From an uncultured Blautia sp. (GTDB lineage Bacteria; Bacillota; Clostridia; Lachnospirales; Lachnospiraceae): a stretch of DNA of 64,000 bases. The notes under the pieces were generated by a model. The model did not search any database. It saw only the letters and a list, made by a program, of their open reading frames with translations, and was not told the origin of the DNA. Positions 51,001 through 58,633 of this stretch are shown here, one piece after another. The position numbers and the translations under genes were made by a program. Within the stretch, counting starts at the first letter, position 1, and each line of letters opens with the position of its first letter. Where the stretch lies: the NCBI GenBank assembly GCA_937900135.1, contig CALCDJ010000078.1:62001-126000 (forward strand). The letters run 5' to 3'.

Positions 51001-51896
51001 CCCTGTTCTCCTTTGCTGCATGCCTTCAGAAGCTGTTCCGCCAACTGAATCCCCAGCTGCTCCGCCAGAGAAACCGGTCCGGAAAGGCTCCCTTTTTTAT
51101 ATTGATTTTTCTGTTCATCGTAATAAAGTCCCCGGAGAAAGAGCTGCTCACCCTCTGCCACAGCAAAAGCCGCTACCGGGGAAGAGCACCCACCATCCAG
51201 CCGGCGCACAAAGGCACGTTCTGCCCTGCCTTCCGCCCAGGCTGCACTGTCGTTATAATCCTCCAGGAATGCATAGTCTTCTCCCTTCCGTCCCTGGACT
51301 GCAAGGATTCCCTGTCCGGCAGCGGGAATCATTTCATCCGGCGTAAAATACCGGAAAATACGGTGTTCCAGACCAAGACGTTTCAATCCTGCCGCTGCCA
51401 GGATCAATCCACTGTATTCCCCGGAATCTAGCTTCCGAAGCCGGGTCTGCAGATTTCCGCGAATGCTTTTTACTTCCATCTCCGGATATAATTCCCGAAG
51501 CTGTAAGGTTCGTCTCTGACTGGAACAGCCAAGAGGCTTCTTGGGGTCCAGCTCCCTGACTCCCTCTGGAAGCACCAACACATCTCTGGGGTCCTCTCTC
51601 CTGGAAAAAGCCAGAAGAGGGAGTTCTTCCGGGACTTCCATGGGCATATCCTTCAAGCTGTGTACCGACAACTGACTTTTGCCCTCCAGAAGCGCCTTAT
51701 CCAATTCCTTTACAAAAAGTCCTTTTCCTCCGATCTTATCCAGAGTACGATCCAGAATCTTATCTCCGGTAGTCTTCATGGTAAGGATTTCCACCGTAAG
51801 CTCCGGATGCTCCTGCCGGATAAAGGAAGCTACCATCTGGCTCTGCAAAACTGCAAGCGCACTTTCTCTGCTTCCGATCACCACTTTATTTTTCAT
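50997..51896 (-). CDS. hemC: Porphobilinogen deaminase (hydroxymethylbilane synthase)
   Basis: 299 residues. Polymerises four porphobilinogens. Seen: VIGSRESALAVLQSQMV, TMKTTGDKILD, VHSLKDMP, and the dipyrromethane-carrying cysteine in RRLDGGCSSPVAAFA. Overlaps sirC by 11 bases upstream and cobA-hemD by 4 bases downstream. Confidence 0.98.
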   Translation of the reverse strand: MKNKVVIGSRESALAVLQSQMVASFIRQEHPELTVEILTMKTTGDKILDRTLDKIGGKGLFVKELDKALLEGKSQLSVHSLKDMPMEVPEELPLLAFSRREDPRDVLVLPEGVRELDPKKPLGCSSQRRTLQLRELYPEMEVKSIRGNLQTRLRKLDSGEYSGLILAAAGLKRLGLEHRIFRYFTPDEMIPAAGQGILAVQGRKGEDYAFLEDYNDSAAWAEGRAERAFVRRLDGGCSSPVAAFAVAEGEQLFLRGLYYDEQKNQYKKGSLSGPVSLAEQLGIQLAEQLLKACSKGEQG

Positions 51897-52371
51897 TGTC
51901 TTTGTCTCCTAATGTATCTGTCATGGCCGCTTCGATTGCAAGACGCACCCGGCGTGCCTTTTTGTGATCCATGCCACTGGCTGTAATTCCCACCACCAGC
52001 TCATTTTCCATATAAACGCCTGGAAAATAAAAATCACACTTCTCTTTATCATCTGCCACATTCACATAAACGCCCTCTTCCTTACAGACACGGTACACCT
52101 GTTCATTCACCTTCCAGTCATTGGTGGCTGCAATGACCATATAGGCAAATTCAAAATCCTGTCGTTTCACCGGACGTAGCAAGGCTTCAATCTTACCGGT
52201 TTTTCCCAGTTCCAGAAGCTCTGCTGTCATCTGAGGCGCCACTACAGTGATATTTCTTGTAAAGGAGAGAAGGGTCTTCACTCTCCTGGTGGCAATATTT
52301 CCACCGCCCACCACAACAATTTTTTTATCAGACAAATCCACAAACATTGGAAAGTATGGTTTATTCTTCAT
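51886..52371 (-). CDS. sirC: Precorrin-2 dehydrogenase (SirC-like, short form)
   Basis: 161 residues from the ATG at 52371, which overlaps the end of hemA by 11 bases and has GGAG upstream. Rossmann motif KIVVVGGGNIATRRVKTLL for NAD; then VIAATNDWKVNEQVYRVCKEEGVYVNVADDKEKCDFYFPG. It oxidises precorrin-2 to sirohydrochlorin; the ferrochelatase/SUMT part of CysG is absent, so a separate chelatase is needed. Confidence 0.95.
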   Translation of the reverse strand: MKNKPYFPMFVDLSDKKIVVVGGGNIATRRVKTLLSFTRNITVVAPQMTAELLELGKTGKIEALLRPVKRQDFEFAYMVIAATNDWKVNEQVYRVCKEEGVYVNVADDKEKCDFYFPGVYMENELVVGITASGMDHKKARRVRLAIEAAMTDTLGDKDNEK

Positions 52372-53590
52372 ATAATTTCTCCAGTCCTGCCACACACTCC
52401 AGGAATGCCTCCTGATCAAGACTGTCACGAAGACCGAAGATCAGCTTATTGATCACCTTTCCTGCGGCGGTATCCAGGGCATCCGAGAGATGTTCTCTGT
52501 CTGCCTCTTCCATGGGTGTGTGCTTTAGTATTTTTGCGATCCGCAGGTTAAAATCATGAACTGCCTCTTCCCGAATTTCCTGGATTCTTGGAATCAGATC
52601 TCTTCCGTTAAACCACTGGAAGAATTCTTCCATCTGACTTTCCACGATCTTTGCTGCCTCCCTATAGCTCTCCTGAGTTTCCAGAGAAACTCCTTTTTTG
52701 CAAAAGCTATCCATATCATACAGCGTAATCCCTTCCAGTTTTCCAAGTTCCGGTTCAATATCTCTGGGTACGGCAAGATCAATGAGTATCAGTGTTTTTG
52801 TCAGCTCCACCTCTTCAAATAATTCTTCCCGAAGTGTGAAATTAGGACTTGCCGTAGCGCTGACCACCAGATCACACTGGGGCAGGTATTCCATCCGCGC
52901 TCCATAATCAATTCGTTTACAGCCCTCCGGGATATTCACAATCCCGCTTCGGTACTGACGGATGGTTACGGTTACATCCCCTCCGGCTTCCCTTAAAGTC
53001 TGAGCTGCCAGTTTACCCATCTCTCCATTTCCAATGACCATACAGGTTTTTCCACGGAAGGAATATCCCTGTTCATGAAAAAACTGTATCGCCTGGTGGA
53101 TCACAGAGGGATTTCCATGGGCAATGGGCACCTCTGTTTTTATTTTTTTCCCTGCAGTTACTGCCATCCGAAACAGAACCTCCAGAACATTGTCTGTGGC
53201 AAAATGATCACGGGCAAGACTTAAGGCATCCTTTACCTGAGTCAGAATCTGATCCTCCCCAAGAATCTGGGATTTCAGACCGCTGGTCAGATAAAACAGA
53301 TGCTCCACTGCTTCTCTTCCCCTTCTTTTCACGAAGTATTCCTGATAAGAAGTCTCATGAATGCCTTTCAGTTCACAGAGACAGTCATAGAGAGAAAGCT
53401 CTGCGTCCTCCTCCAGGCTTGCCCATATCTCCAGGCGGTTGCATGTGGAAAGAATGATACAGCCCCGGATTCCTTCTTTTCCCCTGAGCCTTTCCATTGC
53501 CTCTCCTGCATTTTTTTTCGTAAAAGCAAAAATAGCCCGAATATCTATAGGTGCCAGATTATGATCCACACCGATCATGGAAATACACAT
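52361..53590 (-). CDS. hemA: Glutamyl-tRNA reductase
   Basis: 409 residues. First committed step of C5-pathway tetrapyrrole synthesis: glutamyl-tRNA to glutamate-1-semialdehyde. Catalytic cysteine in LSTCNRLEIWA; NADPH domain VIGNGEMGKLAAQTL; C-terminal dimerisation helices. First gene of the operon hemA-sirC-hemC-cobA/hemD-hemB-hemL. Confidence 0.97.
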   Translation of the reverse strand: MCISMIGVDHNLAPIDIRAIFAFTKKNAGEAMERLRGKEGIRGCIILSTCNRLEIWASLEEDAELSLYDCLCELKGIHETSYQEYFVKRRGREAVEHLFYLTSGLKSQILGEDQILTQVKDALSLARDHFATDNVLEVLFRMAVTAGKKIKTEVPIAHGNPSVIHQAIQFFHEQGYSFRGKTCMVIGNGEMGKLAAQTLREAGGDVTVTIRQYRSGIVNIPEGCKRIDYGARMEYLPQCDLVVSATASPNFTLREELFEEVELTKTLILIDLAVPRDIEPELGKLEGITLYDMDSFCKKGVSLETQESYREAAKIVESQMEEFFQWFNGRDLIPRIQEIREEAVHDFNLRIAKILKHTPMEEADREHLSDALDTAAGKVINKLIFGLRDSLDQEAFLECVAGLEKLYEE

Positions 53591-53623
53591 ACTCTTTTCT
53601 CTCCTTTGTAACGCTTATATGTA

Positions 53624-53652
53624 ATGATAAACACTCAGATTTGTTCTGTCAA
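53624..53652 (-). promoter_or_regulatory. Promoter of the hemA operon
   Basis: Minus strand TTGACA, 17 bases, TATCAT, 34 bases from the start codon. No cobalamin riboswitch is evident in this leader. Confidence 0.7.
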
Positions 53653-53697
53653 TTGTTTGTTGCTGCCCCATCTTCCGGGGATCTTTTTGGAAAAATA

Positions 53698-54429
53698 CTA
53701 TAGATTTTTCTTCTTATAAATAAACCAGAAGGCAATTCCTGTAAAAATCGCCAGGTACAAAATCAGCACCAGAATTGCGCCTGGATCAGCCGCTCCTCCC
53801 TGGGAAATCCCACGGATCAAACCGCTGGTTTTGGACAGCGGCAGCGCCGACACTACAGTTCCAATGACTCCCGGCATTTTTTCCGTAGAAAAAAAGGTGT
53901 TACACAGATATGCCATGGGCATAATGATATAATTGGAAAAACGTGGAACATCCGCATGATTCTTTGCCAGAAACGATACCACCACACCAATGGCGGAAAA
54001 CACCGCTCCGTTTAAAAACATCACCAGAAAAGAAATTCCGTTAAATACCAGCCCGGTACGCACTGGAATGGTAAGCACCAGAATGATGCAGCCTGCATAA
54101 AGTCCCCGCAGACTTCCTCCCAGAATCTGCCCTACCACGAACTGCCACAGAGGCGTAGGCGAGATCATCACCTGGTCGAAGGCTTTTTCATACAATCTCT
54201 GTACATTAAGGTTCTGGGCAATCGCATTGAAACTTCCGTTCATGGTTGTCAGAGAAACCACACCTGGAATCAGGAAATTCAGATACGGCTCTCCATGAGA
54301 CATCGTCTGAATCCCCATCCCAAAAACAATCAGATACATCAGCGGCGCCACCATGGCAGCCAGTGTGATCTTATAAAAATCTCTTTTAAATTCTGTCCAT
54401 TTTTCCCATAAAATTGTTATGATTCCCAT
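53698..54429 (-). CDS. ABC-2 type transporter permease
   Basis: 243 residues from the ATG at 54429; a longer open frame would run through the ATPase gene. Six hydrophobic segments with the ABC-2 pattern (FLIPGVVSLTTMNGSFNAIAQNL, MISPTPLWQFVVGQILGG, IIMPMAYLCNTFFSTEKMP). Forms an exporter with the ATPase 20 bases upstream. The operon starts with cbiL, so a corrinoid or tetrapyrrole substrate is conceivable but unproven. Confidence 0.9.
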   Translation of the reverse strand: MGIITILWEKWTEFKRDFYKITLAAMVAPLMYLIVFGMGIQTMSHGEPYLNFLIPGVVSLTTMNGSFNAIAQNLNVQRLYEKAFDQVMISPTPLWQFVVGQILGGSLRGLYAGCIILVLTIPVRTGLVFNGISFLVMFLNGAVFSAIGVVVSFLAKNHADVPRFSNYIIMPMAYLCNTFFSTEKMPGVIGTVVSALPLSKTSGLIRGISQGGAADPGAILVLILYLAIFTGIAFWFIYKKKNL

Positions 54430-54449
54430 ATGTTCATCCTGTCTGAGGC

Positions 54450-55292
54450 TTATTTTGCTGATAAGTGGTTTCCCACCCGCTCCACAAAAACATCCTCCAA
54501 TGTTGTATCTCTCATGGCTGCGCTTCCTGAAATCCTGGAAAGACAGGCAATCGCCGCCTCCTTGTCTGCGAAATAGTGACTCTTCACACCCTCTGTACTG
54601 GTTTCGTCTACTGCATAAGCGCCCAGCTTTTGAATAAAGGCTTCCGGGGTGTTGACTTCCTGCAGTGTTCCCTTGTTCATCAGCGCCACTCTTTTGCAGA
54701 GGGACTGGGCTTCTTCGATATAATGGGTCGTCAGTACAATGGTCAGTCCCCGTTCGTTGAGCTGGCGCAGAAGATTCCACATCTGCCGTCTGGAGATGGG
54801 GTCCATACCTGCTGTGGGCTCATCCAGAAGAAGGATCTCCGGACTGGTCAGCAAGGCCCGGCATACCATAAGTTTTCGTTTCATTCCCCCGGACAGCTTC
54901 CGAACACTTCTTTTGCGAAAATCAATCAGTCCGCAAAACTCCAGAAGTTCTTCTGTCCGGGCGCGGATTTCTTTGCGGGGCATAAAATACAGCCTTCCCT
55001 GATACTCCATGATTTCATCCATATTCATATCCTGTCTCATGGAATACTCCTGGGTGATCACACTCAGTTTTCTCTTCAGATCCGGTCGTTTCCGGTTCAG
55101 CTGCTGCCCGTCAATGAGAATTTCTCCCTGAGTGGGAAGCAAAAGAGTGGACAACAGACTGATGGTCGTGGTTTTTCCTGCACCGTTTGGTCCCAAAAGT
55201 CCAAAAAATTCCCCCTTCTCAATCTGAAGATTCAGATGATCCACAGCGGTAAACTGGTCAAATTTCTTTGTGAGATTCTTCAGTTCAATCAT
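54450..55292 (-). CDS. ABC-2 type transporter ATP-binding protein
   Basis: 280 residues. Walker A GPNGAGKTTTISLL, signature LSGGMKRKLMVCR, Walker B ILLLDEPTAGMDP, and a C-terminal regulatory extension of about 70 residues typical of DrrA/NodI-type exporters. Begins 3 bases after the cbiL stop, so it is cotranscribed with it. Confidence 0.95.
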   Translation of the reverse strand: MIELKNLTKKFDQFTAVDHLNLQIEKGEFFGLLGPNGAGKTTTISLLSTLLLPTQGEILIDGQQLNRKRPDLKRKLSVITQEYSMRQDMNMDEIMEYQGRLYFMPRKEIRARTEELLEFCGLIDFRKRSVRKLSGGMKRKLMVCRALLTSPEILLLDEPTAGMDPISRRQMWNLLRQLNERGLTIVLTTHYIEEAQSLCKRVALMNKGTLQEVNTPEAFIQKLGAYAVDETSTEGVKSHYFADKEAAIACLSRISGSAAMRDTTLEDVFVERVGNHLSAK

Positions 55293-55295
55293 GAA

Positions 55296-55976
55296 TCACT
55301 CCTTGGCAACAATCAGAGAATAATACCCCGCATCGTCTGGAATCTCCTCTACGCTGCGATAGATGTGTTCCTCTTCCATTCCGCAGTTTTCCACCATAAC
55401 TGCCTGGCGTCCGCTTTCTCTTAAAATATCCTTCACCTGATTCATCTTTCTTCCGGATTTCATCAGGACATAAGTTCCCGGCTGATCCAGTGTGCTGTCC
55501 AGCTGATGAACTGCCGGAAGGACATGAAGCTGCTGATTCCATTCCACAAGAGGAAGATTCATTCTTGCCGCTGCAGCACAGAAAGAGGTAATTCCACTGA
55601 TCAGGGCTGTCTGAAATCCATGAGCTTCCACAATTTTCTGCAGATAACTGAAGGTGGAATAAATAGTAGGATCACCCAGAGTAAGAAATACCACATTTTT
55701 TCCCTGTTTCAGGTAAGCCTCCATTGTTGCTGCGCCCTTCTGGTGATTTTCCTCCATCACTGCTTTGTCATGAGTCATAGGCATATAGATAGGAAGCAAT
55801 TCTTTTTCTGCAAGCTCCGGAACTGCCTGTACCGCAATCTGATAAGCCACAGTTTCCCGAACATCTGCTCCCGGAACTGCAATCACTTCATTTTCCTGGA
55901 TCATGCGAACTGCCTTTAAGGTCATAAGTTCCGGATCTCCAGGTCCTACTCCTACACCGTATAAAATTCCATTCAT
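55296..55976 (-). CDS. cbiL: Precorrin-2 / cobalt-factor II C20-methyltransferase
   Basis: 226 residues of the SUMT-like methylase fold: LYGVGVGPGDPELMTLKA, FLTLGDPTIYSTFSYL, GITSFCAAAARMNLPL, VLMKSGRKM. It adds the C20 methyl that is later lost with ring contraction. Company of cbiC/cbiP/cbiA and a CbiT-type protein favours the anaerobic (cobalt-early) substrate. Separated from the main cbi run by two plus-strand genes. Confidence 0.96.
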   Translation of the reverse strand: MNGILYGVGVGPGDPELMTLKAVRMIQENEVIAVPGADVRETVAYQIAVQAVPELAEKELLPIYMPMTHDKAVMEENHQKGAATMEAYLKQGKNVVFLTLGDPTIYSTFSYLQKIVEAHGFQTALISGITSFCAAAARMNLPLVEWNQQLHVLPAVHQLDSTLDQPGTYVLMKSGRKMNQVKDILRESGRQAVMVENCGMEEEHIYRSVEEIPDDAGYYSLIVAKE

Positions 55977-56012
55977 TGTTTTGTTCTCCTCTCACTGTAT
56001 TTTCTTCTGATA

Positions 56013-56041
56013 TTGACTAATTATTTTAAAAATGTTATATT
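56013..56041 (+). promoter_or_regulatory. Promoter of the NEAT-like / MocR operon
   Basis: TTGACT, 17 bases, TATATT, ending 63 bases before the first start codon. Confidence 0.7.
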
Positions 56042-56104
56042 ATTTTCAGTCAGGTGAATTTTCTCCTGTACATTATTTCATATTTAACTTAGGATGGTGA
56101 TTAA

Positions 56105-56647
56105 ATGAAACAAAAATTTTCTCCGTATTATTTCTGCCTTCTCCTGGCAGCCCTGCTTCTTTTCTCTGGAAGTCTCTCAGTTCAGGCAGCCGCCCAGGAA
56201 GATGCCATTGTCCTGGATCTCCCTGATGGAGAATACTCTATTCTGGTAGACTGCGTAGGCGGAAGCGGAAAAGCCGGTGTGGTTTCCCCGACACTTATGA
56301 TCGTTAAGGATGCCAGAGCCTATGCCCGTCTTACCTGGAGCAGTTCCAATTACGATTACATGATCGTCCAGGGAAAGAAGTATCTCAACGAAAGTGAAGA
56401 AGGTGTGAATTCCCAGTTTACTGTGCCAATCCTTGATCTGGATCAGCCGCTGGAATATATTGCAGACACCACTGCCATGGGAACCCCTCACGAGATCAGT
56501 TATGATTTTACGTTTCACCGGGACTCCATTGGTTCCAAGGATGAGCTTCCCCAGGAGGCCGCAAAAAAAGTAGTTGCCATTGCCCTTGCTATTATCGTTG
56601 GAGGCGGCATCCTCAATCACTATGTAAAAAAGAAAAATGCCTGCTAA
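56105..56647 (+). CDS. Membrane-anchored surface protein with a NEAT-like domain
   Basis: 180 residues. Signal peptide (1-29, FCLLLAALLLFSGSLSVQA), a single beta-rich domain (about 33-140), and a C-terminal transmembrane helix with a KKKN tail (about 155-176), so it is anchored facing outward. The domain reads LPDGEYSILVDCVGGSG, PTLMIVKDARAYARLTWSSSNYDYMIVQGKKYL, FTVPILDLDQPLEYIADTTAMGTPHEISYDFTF: strand order and the SSSNYDYMI stretch recall NEAT heme-binding domains. I cannot confirm this without a profile search. Its place between cbiL and cbiC suggests binding of heme, a corrinoid or metal at the surface. Confidence 0.8.
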   Translation: MKQKFSPYYFCLLLAALLLFSGSLSVQAAAQEDAIVLDLPDGEYSILVDCVGGSGKAGVVSPTLMIVKDARAYARLTWSSSNYDYMIVQGKKYLNESEEGVNSQFTVPILDLDQPLEYIADTTAMGTPHEISYDFTFHRDSIGSKDELPQEAAKKVVAIALAIIVGGGILNHYVKKKNAC

Positions 56648-56657
56648 AGGAAATGTT

Positions 56658-57977
56658 ATGAAATTACAATTACAGCGAACCAACAAAAAAGAATTCTTCT
56701 ATCTGGAGGTCTGCCATTATTATAAATCCCTGATTCTGGAGCAGAAGCTTCTTCCGGGAAGCAAGATGCCTTCCCTGCGTAAATGCGCCCAGGAATTAAA
56801 ACTCTCCCGGACTACCATTGAGAGCGCCTACCTGCAATTAGCTGCAGAAGGTTATATCATCTCCAGAGCCAAAAGCGGTTATTATGTCACAGACATCGCC
56901 GCCCATCCCAAGCTTTTATCTCCTCCCGCCTCCACTCCTATCCAGAAGTTGCGTTACAACTTTGCTTCCTCCGGTGTGGACCGGGAAAGCTTCCGTTTTG
57001 ATCTCTGGCAGCGTTACCTGAAAAGCGCTCTTCGCCAGGATGAACGGCTGCTCTCTTACGGAGAACCCCAGGGGGAATCCGACTTTCGCGAAACCCTGGC
57101 CGCATATATCCGGGAACGGAGAAACATCCTGTGTACAGCCGATGATATTGTGGTGGGCGCCGGTGTCCAGAGCCTTCTTCACATCCTCTGTCCCCTTCTT
57201 AAAGAAAAGAAAACGGTTTCTTTCCCTACCCCATCCTTTATTCAGGGCAGCACCGTATTTGCAGATCATGGTTTTGAGATCCATTACCGCTGTAAGGATT
57301 GCGGTGTGATCTACGTCTCTCCGGCACACATGACCAAATGGGGGGAAATCATGCCTGTTTCCCGGAGACTGGAACTGATCCGCTATGCCCAGGAACACGG
57401 CAGCATAATCCTGGAGGACGATTTTGAAAACGAATTTGTCTACCTTCAGAAACCCACCCCGTCCCTGTACAGTCTTGCAGGAGGACAGGATGTGGTCTAT
57501 ATCGGTTCCTTCTCCAGGCTTTTGCTCCCTTCCATCCGAATCAGCTTCATGGTTCTTCCCCCTGGCCTGCTTGCTGCCTACAAAGAAAAGGCGGCCTGCT
57601 ACAATCAAACAGCCTCCAAGGCTGAGCAGATTGCTCTCTGCCAGTTCATTCGGGACGGACATCTTGCTGCCCAGACCAGAAAACTGCGCCGTCTCTATTC
57701 CTCCAAGCTGCATCAACTGCTTCAGGAAGTGGAAAGGGTTTTCGGTACCGAAGTCCCGATTAAGATCGGCGCTGCCGGAACCAGCCTGGCTCTGACCCTT
57801 TCTACAAAGCTTTCCAAAGATGCGCTTTCCCGAAAGGCCCGCGCACAGGGACTGGGGCTTCAGATCCAAAAAGAGGGGCCGGAAGGGATAACTGTGATTC
57901 TTTCTTGTTCTTCCATGAAAACAGAGGATTTTCTTCCTGCCTTAACCCTTCTTCGCAAGATTGTGACAGAGCCATAA
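56658..57977 (+). CDS. MocR-type GntR/aminotransferase regulator, apparently lacking the PLP lysine
   Basis: 439 residues from the ATG at 56658 (AAAGGAAA upstream, 10 bases after the surface-protein stop). GntR winged helix at about 8-75 (LLPGSKMPSLRKCAQELKLSRTTIESAYLQLAAEGYI), then a fold-I aminotransferase domain (LLSYGEPQGESDFRETLAAYIRERR, IILEDDFENEFVYL). The expected SFSK lysine is replaced: the motif reads IGSFSRLLLPSIRI, codon AGG at 57515-57517. Such a change should prevent a Schiff base with PLP. It may respond to another ligand or to non-covalent PLP. Likely cotranscribed with the surface protein. Confidence 0.92.
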   Translation: MKLQLQRTNKKEFFYLEVCHYYKSLILEQKLLPGSKMPSLRKCAQELKLSRTTIESAYLQLAAEGYIISRAKSGYYVTDIAAHPKLLSPPASTPIQKLRYNFASSGVDRESFRFDLWQRYLKSALRQDERLLSYGEPQGESDFRETLAAYIRERRNILCTADDIVVGAGVQSLLHILCPLLKEKKTVSFPTPSFIQGSTVFADHGFEIHYRCKDCGVIYVSPAHMTKWGEIMPVSRRLELIRYAQEHGSIILEDDFENEFVYLQKPTPSLYSLAGGQDVVYIGSFSRLLLPSIRISFMVLPPGLLAAYKEKAACYNQTASKAEQIALCQFIRDGHLAAQTRKLRRLYSSKLHQLLQEVERVFGTEVPIKIGAAGTSLALTLSTKLSKDALSRKARAQGLGLQIQKEGPEGITVILSCSSMKTEDFLPALTLLRKIVTEP

Positions 57978-57993
57978 GCTCTGTCACTTTTTT
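57963..57993 (+). terminator. Terminator of the MocR-type gene
   Basis: Perfect 10-bp stem GTGACAGAGC/GCTCTGTCAC (57963-57972 with 57978-57987) and T6; it contains the gene's stop codon and abuts the cbiC stop. Confidence 0.93.
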
Positions 57994-58633
57994 AATCTCT
58001 GCGGTTATCAATCATATACAAAAGCGCATTACAGATACAGGCGGCAATATTGCTGCCTCCCTTTCTTCCCCGGGCTACTATATATGGAACCTCTGTTTCC
58101 ATAATCAACTCTTTGGACTGTACCACATTGACAAATCCTACAGGAACACCTATGATCAGCTCCGGAGCCAGCTTTCCTTCCTTAATCAGCTCATAAAGTC
58201 GTACCAGCGCTGTGGGCGCATTTCCAATGGCAAAGATCAGAGGACGATTCATCTGCGCTGCCTTATCCATACAGGCAGTTGCTCTGGTGGTTCCATTCCT
58301 TTTGGCTGCTTCTGCCACGTCTTCGTCAGACATAAAACAGAACACTTCTCCTCCATAACGCGCCAGAGCCCGTTTGTTGATCCCGGATTTTGCCATCTGG
58401 GTATCCGTTACAATGCAGGCGCCTTTTTTGATGGCTTCCATGGCTTTTTCTGCCGCCTGCTCTGAGAAACAAAGATTTTCTGCATAATCAAAATCTGCAC
58501 TTGTGTGGATGCATCGTTTTACGATCAGCTCTGTTCCGGGAATCAAAGGGGTCTCCCCCAGTTCCTCGGTGATGATCTCGAAGCTTCTCTTTTCAATTTC
58601 CATGGGCTTTACATTTTCCAGTTGAATTTTCAT
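57992..58633 (-). CDS. cbiC: Precorrin-8X / cobalt-precorrin-8 methylmutase
   Basis: 213 residues. Moves the C11 methyl to C12, giving cobyrinate. Catalytic histidine in VKRCIHTSADFDYA; also KGACIVTDTQMAKSGI and RGRKGGSNIAACICNALLY. Its start codon abuts the cbiP stop. Last gene of the main cbi run. Confidence 0.97.
   Translation of the reverse strand: MKIQLENVKPMEIEKRSFEIITEELGETPLIPGTELIVKRCIHTSADFDYAENLCFSEQAAEKAMEAIKKGACIVTDTQMAKSGINKRALARYGGEVFCFMSDEDVAEAAKRNGTTRATACMDKAAQMNRPLIFAIGNAPTALVRLYELIKEGKLAPELIIGVPVGFVNVVQSKELIMETEVPYIVARGRKGGSNIAACICNALLYMIDNRRD

Noticed and set aside
55977..56104. Cobalamin riboswitch upstream of cbiL
   Set aside because: I see no B12-box-like GCCACTG or the expected long structured leader in the 128-base spacer.
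56916..57869. 317-residue minus-strand open frame opposite the MocR-type gene
   Set aside because: Antisense shadow; the plus-strand gene has a ribosome site, HTH and aminotransferase motifs.
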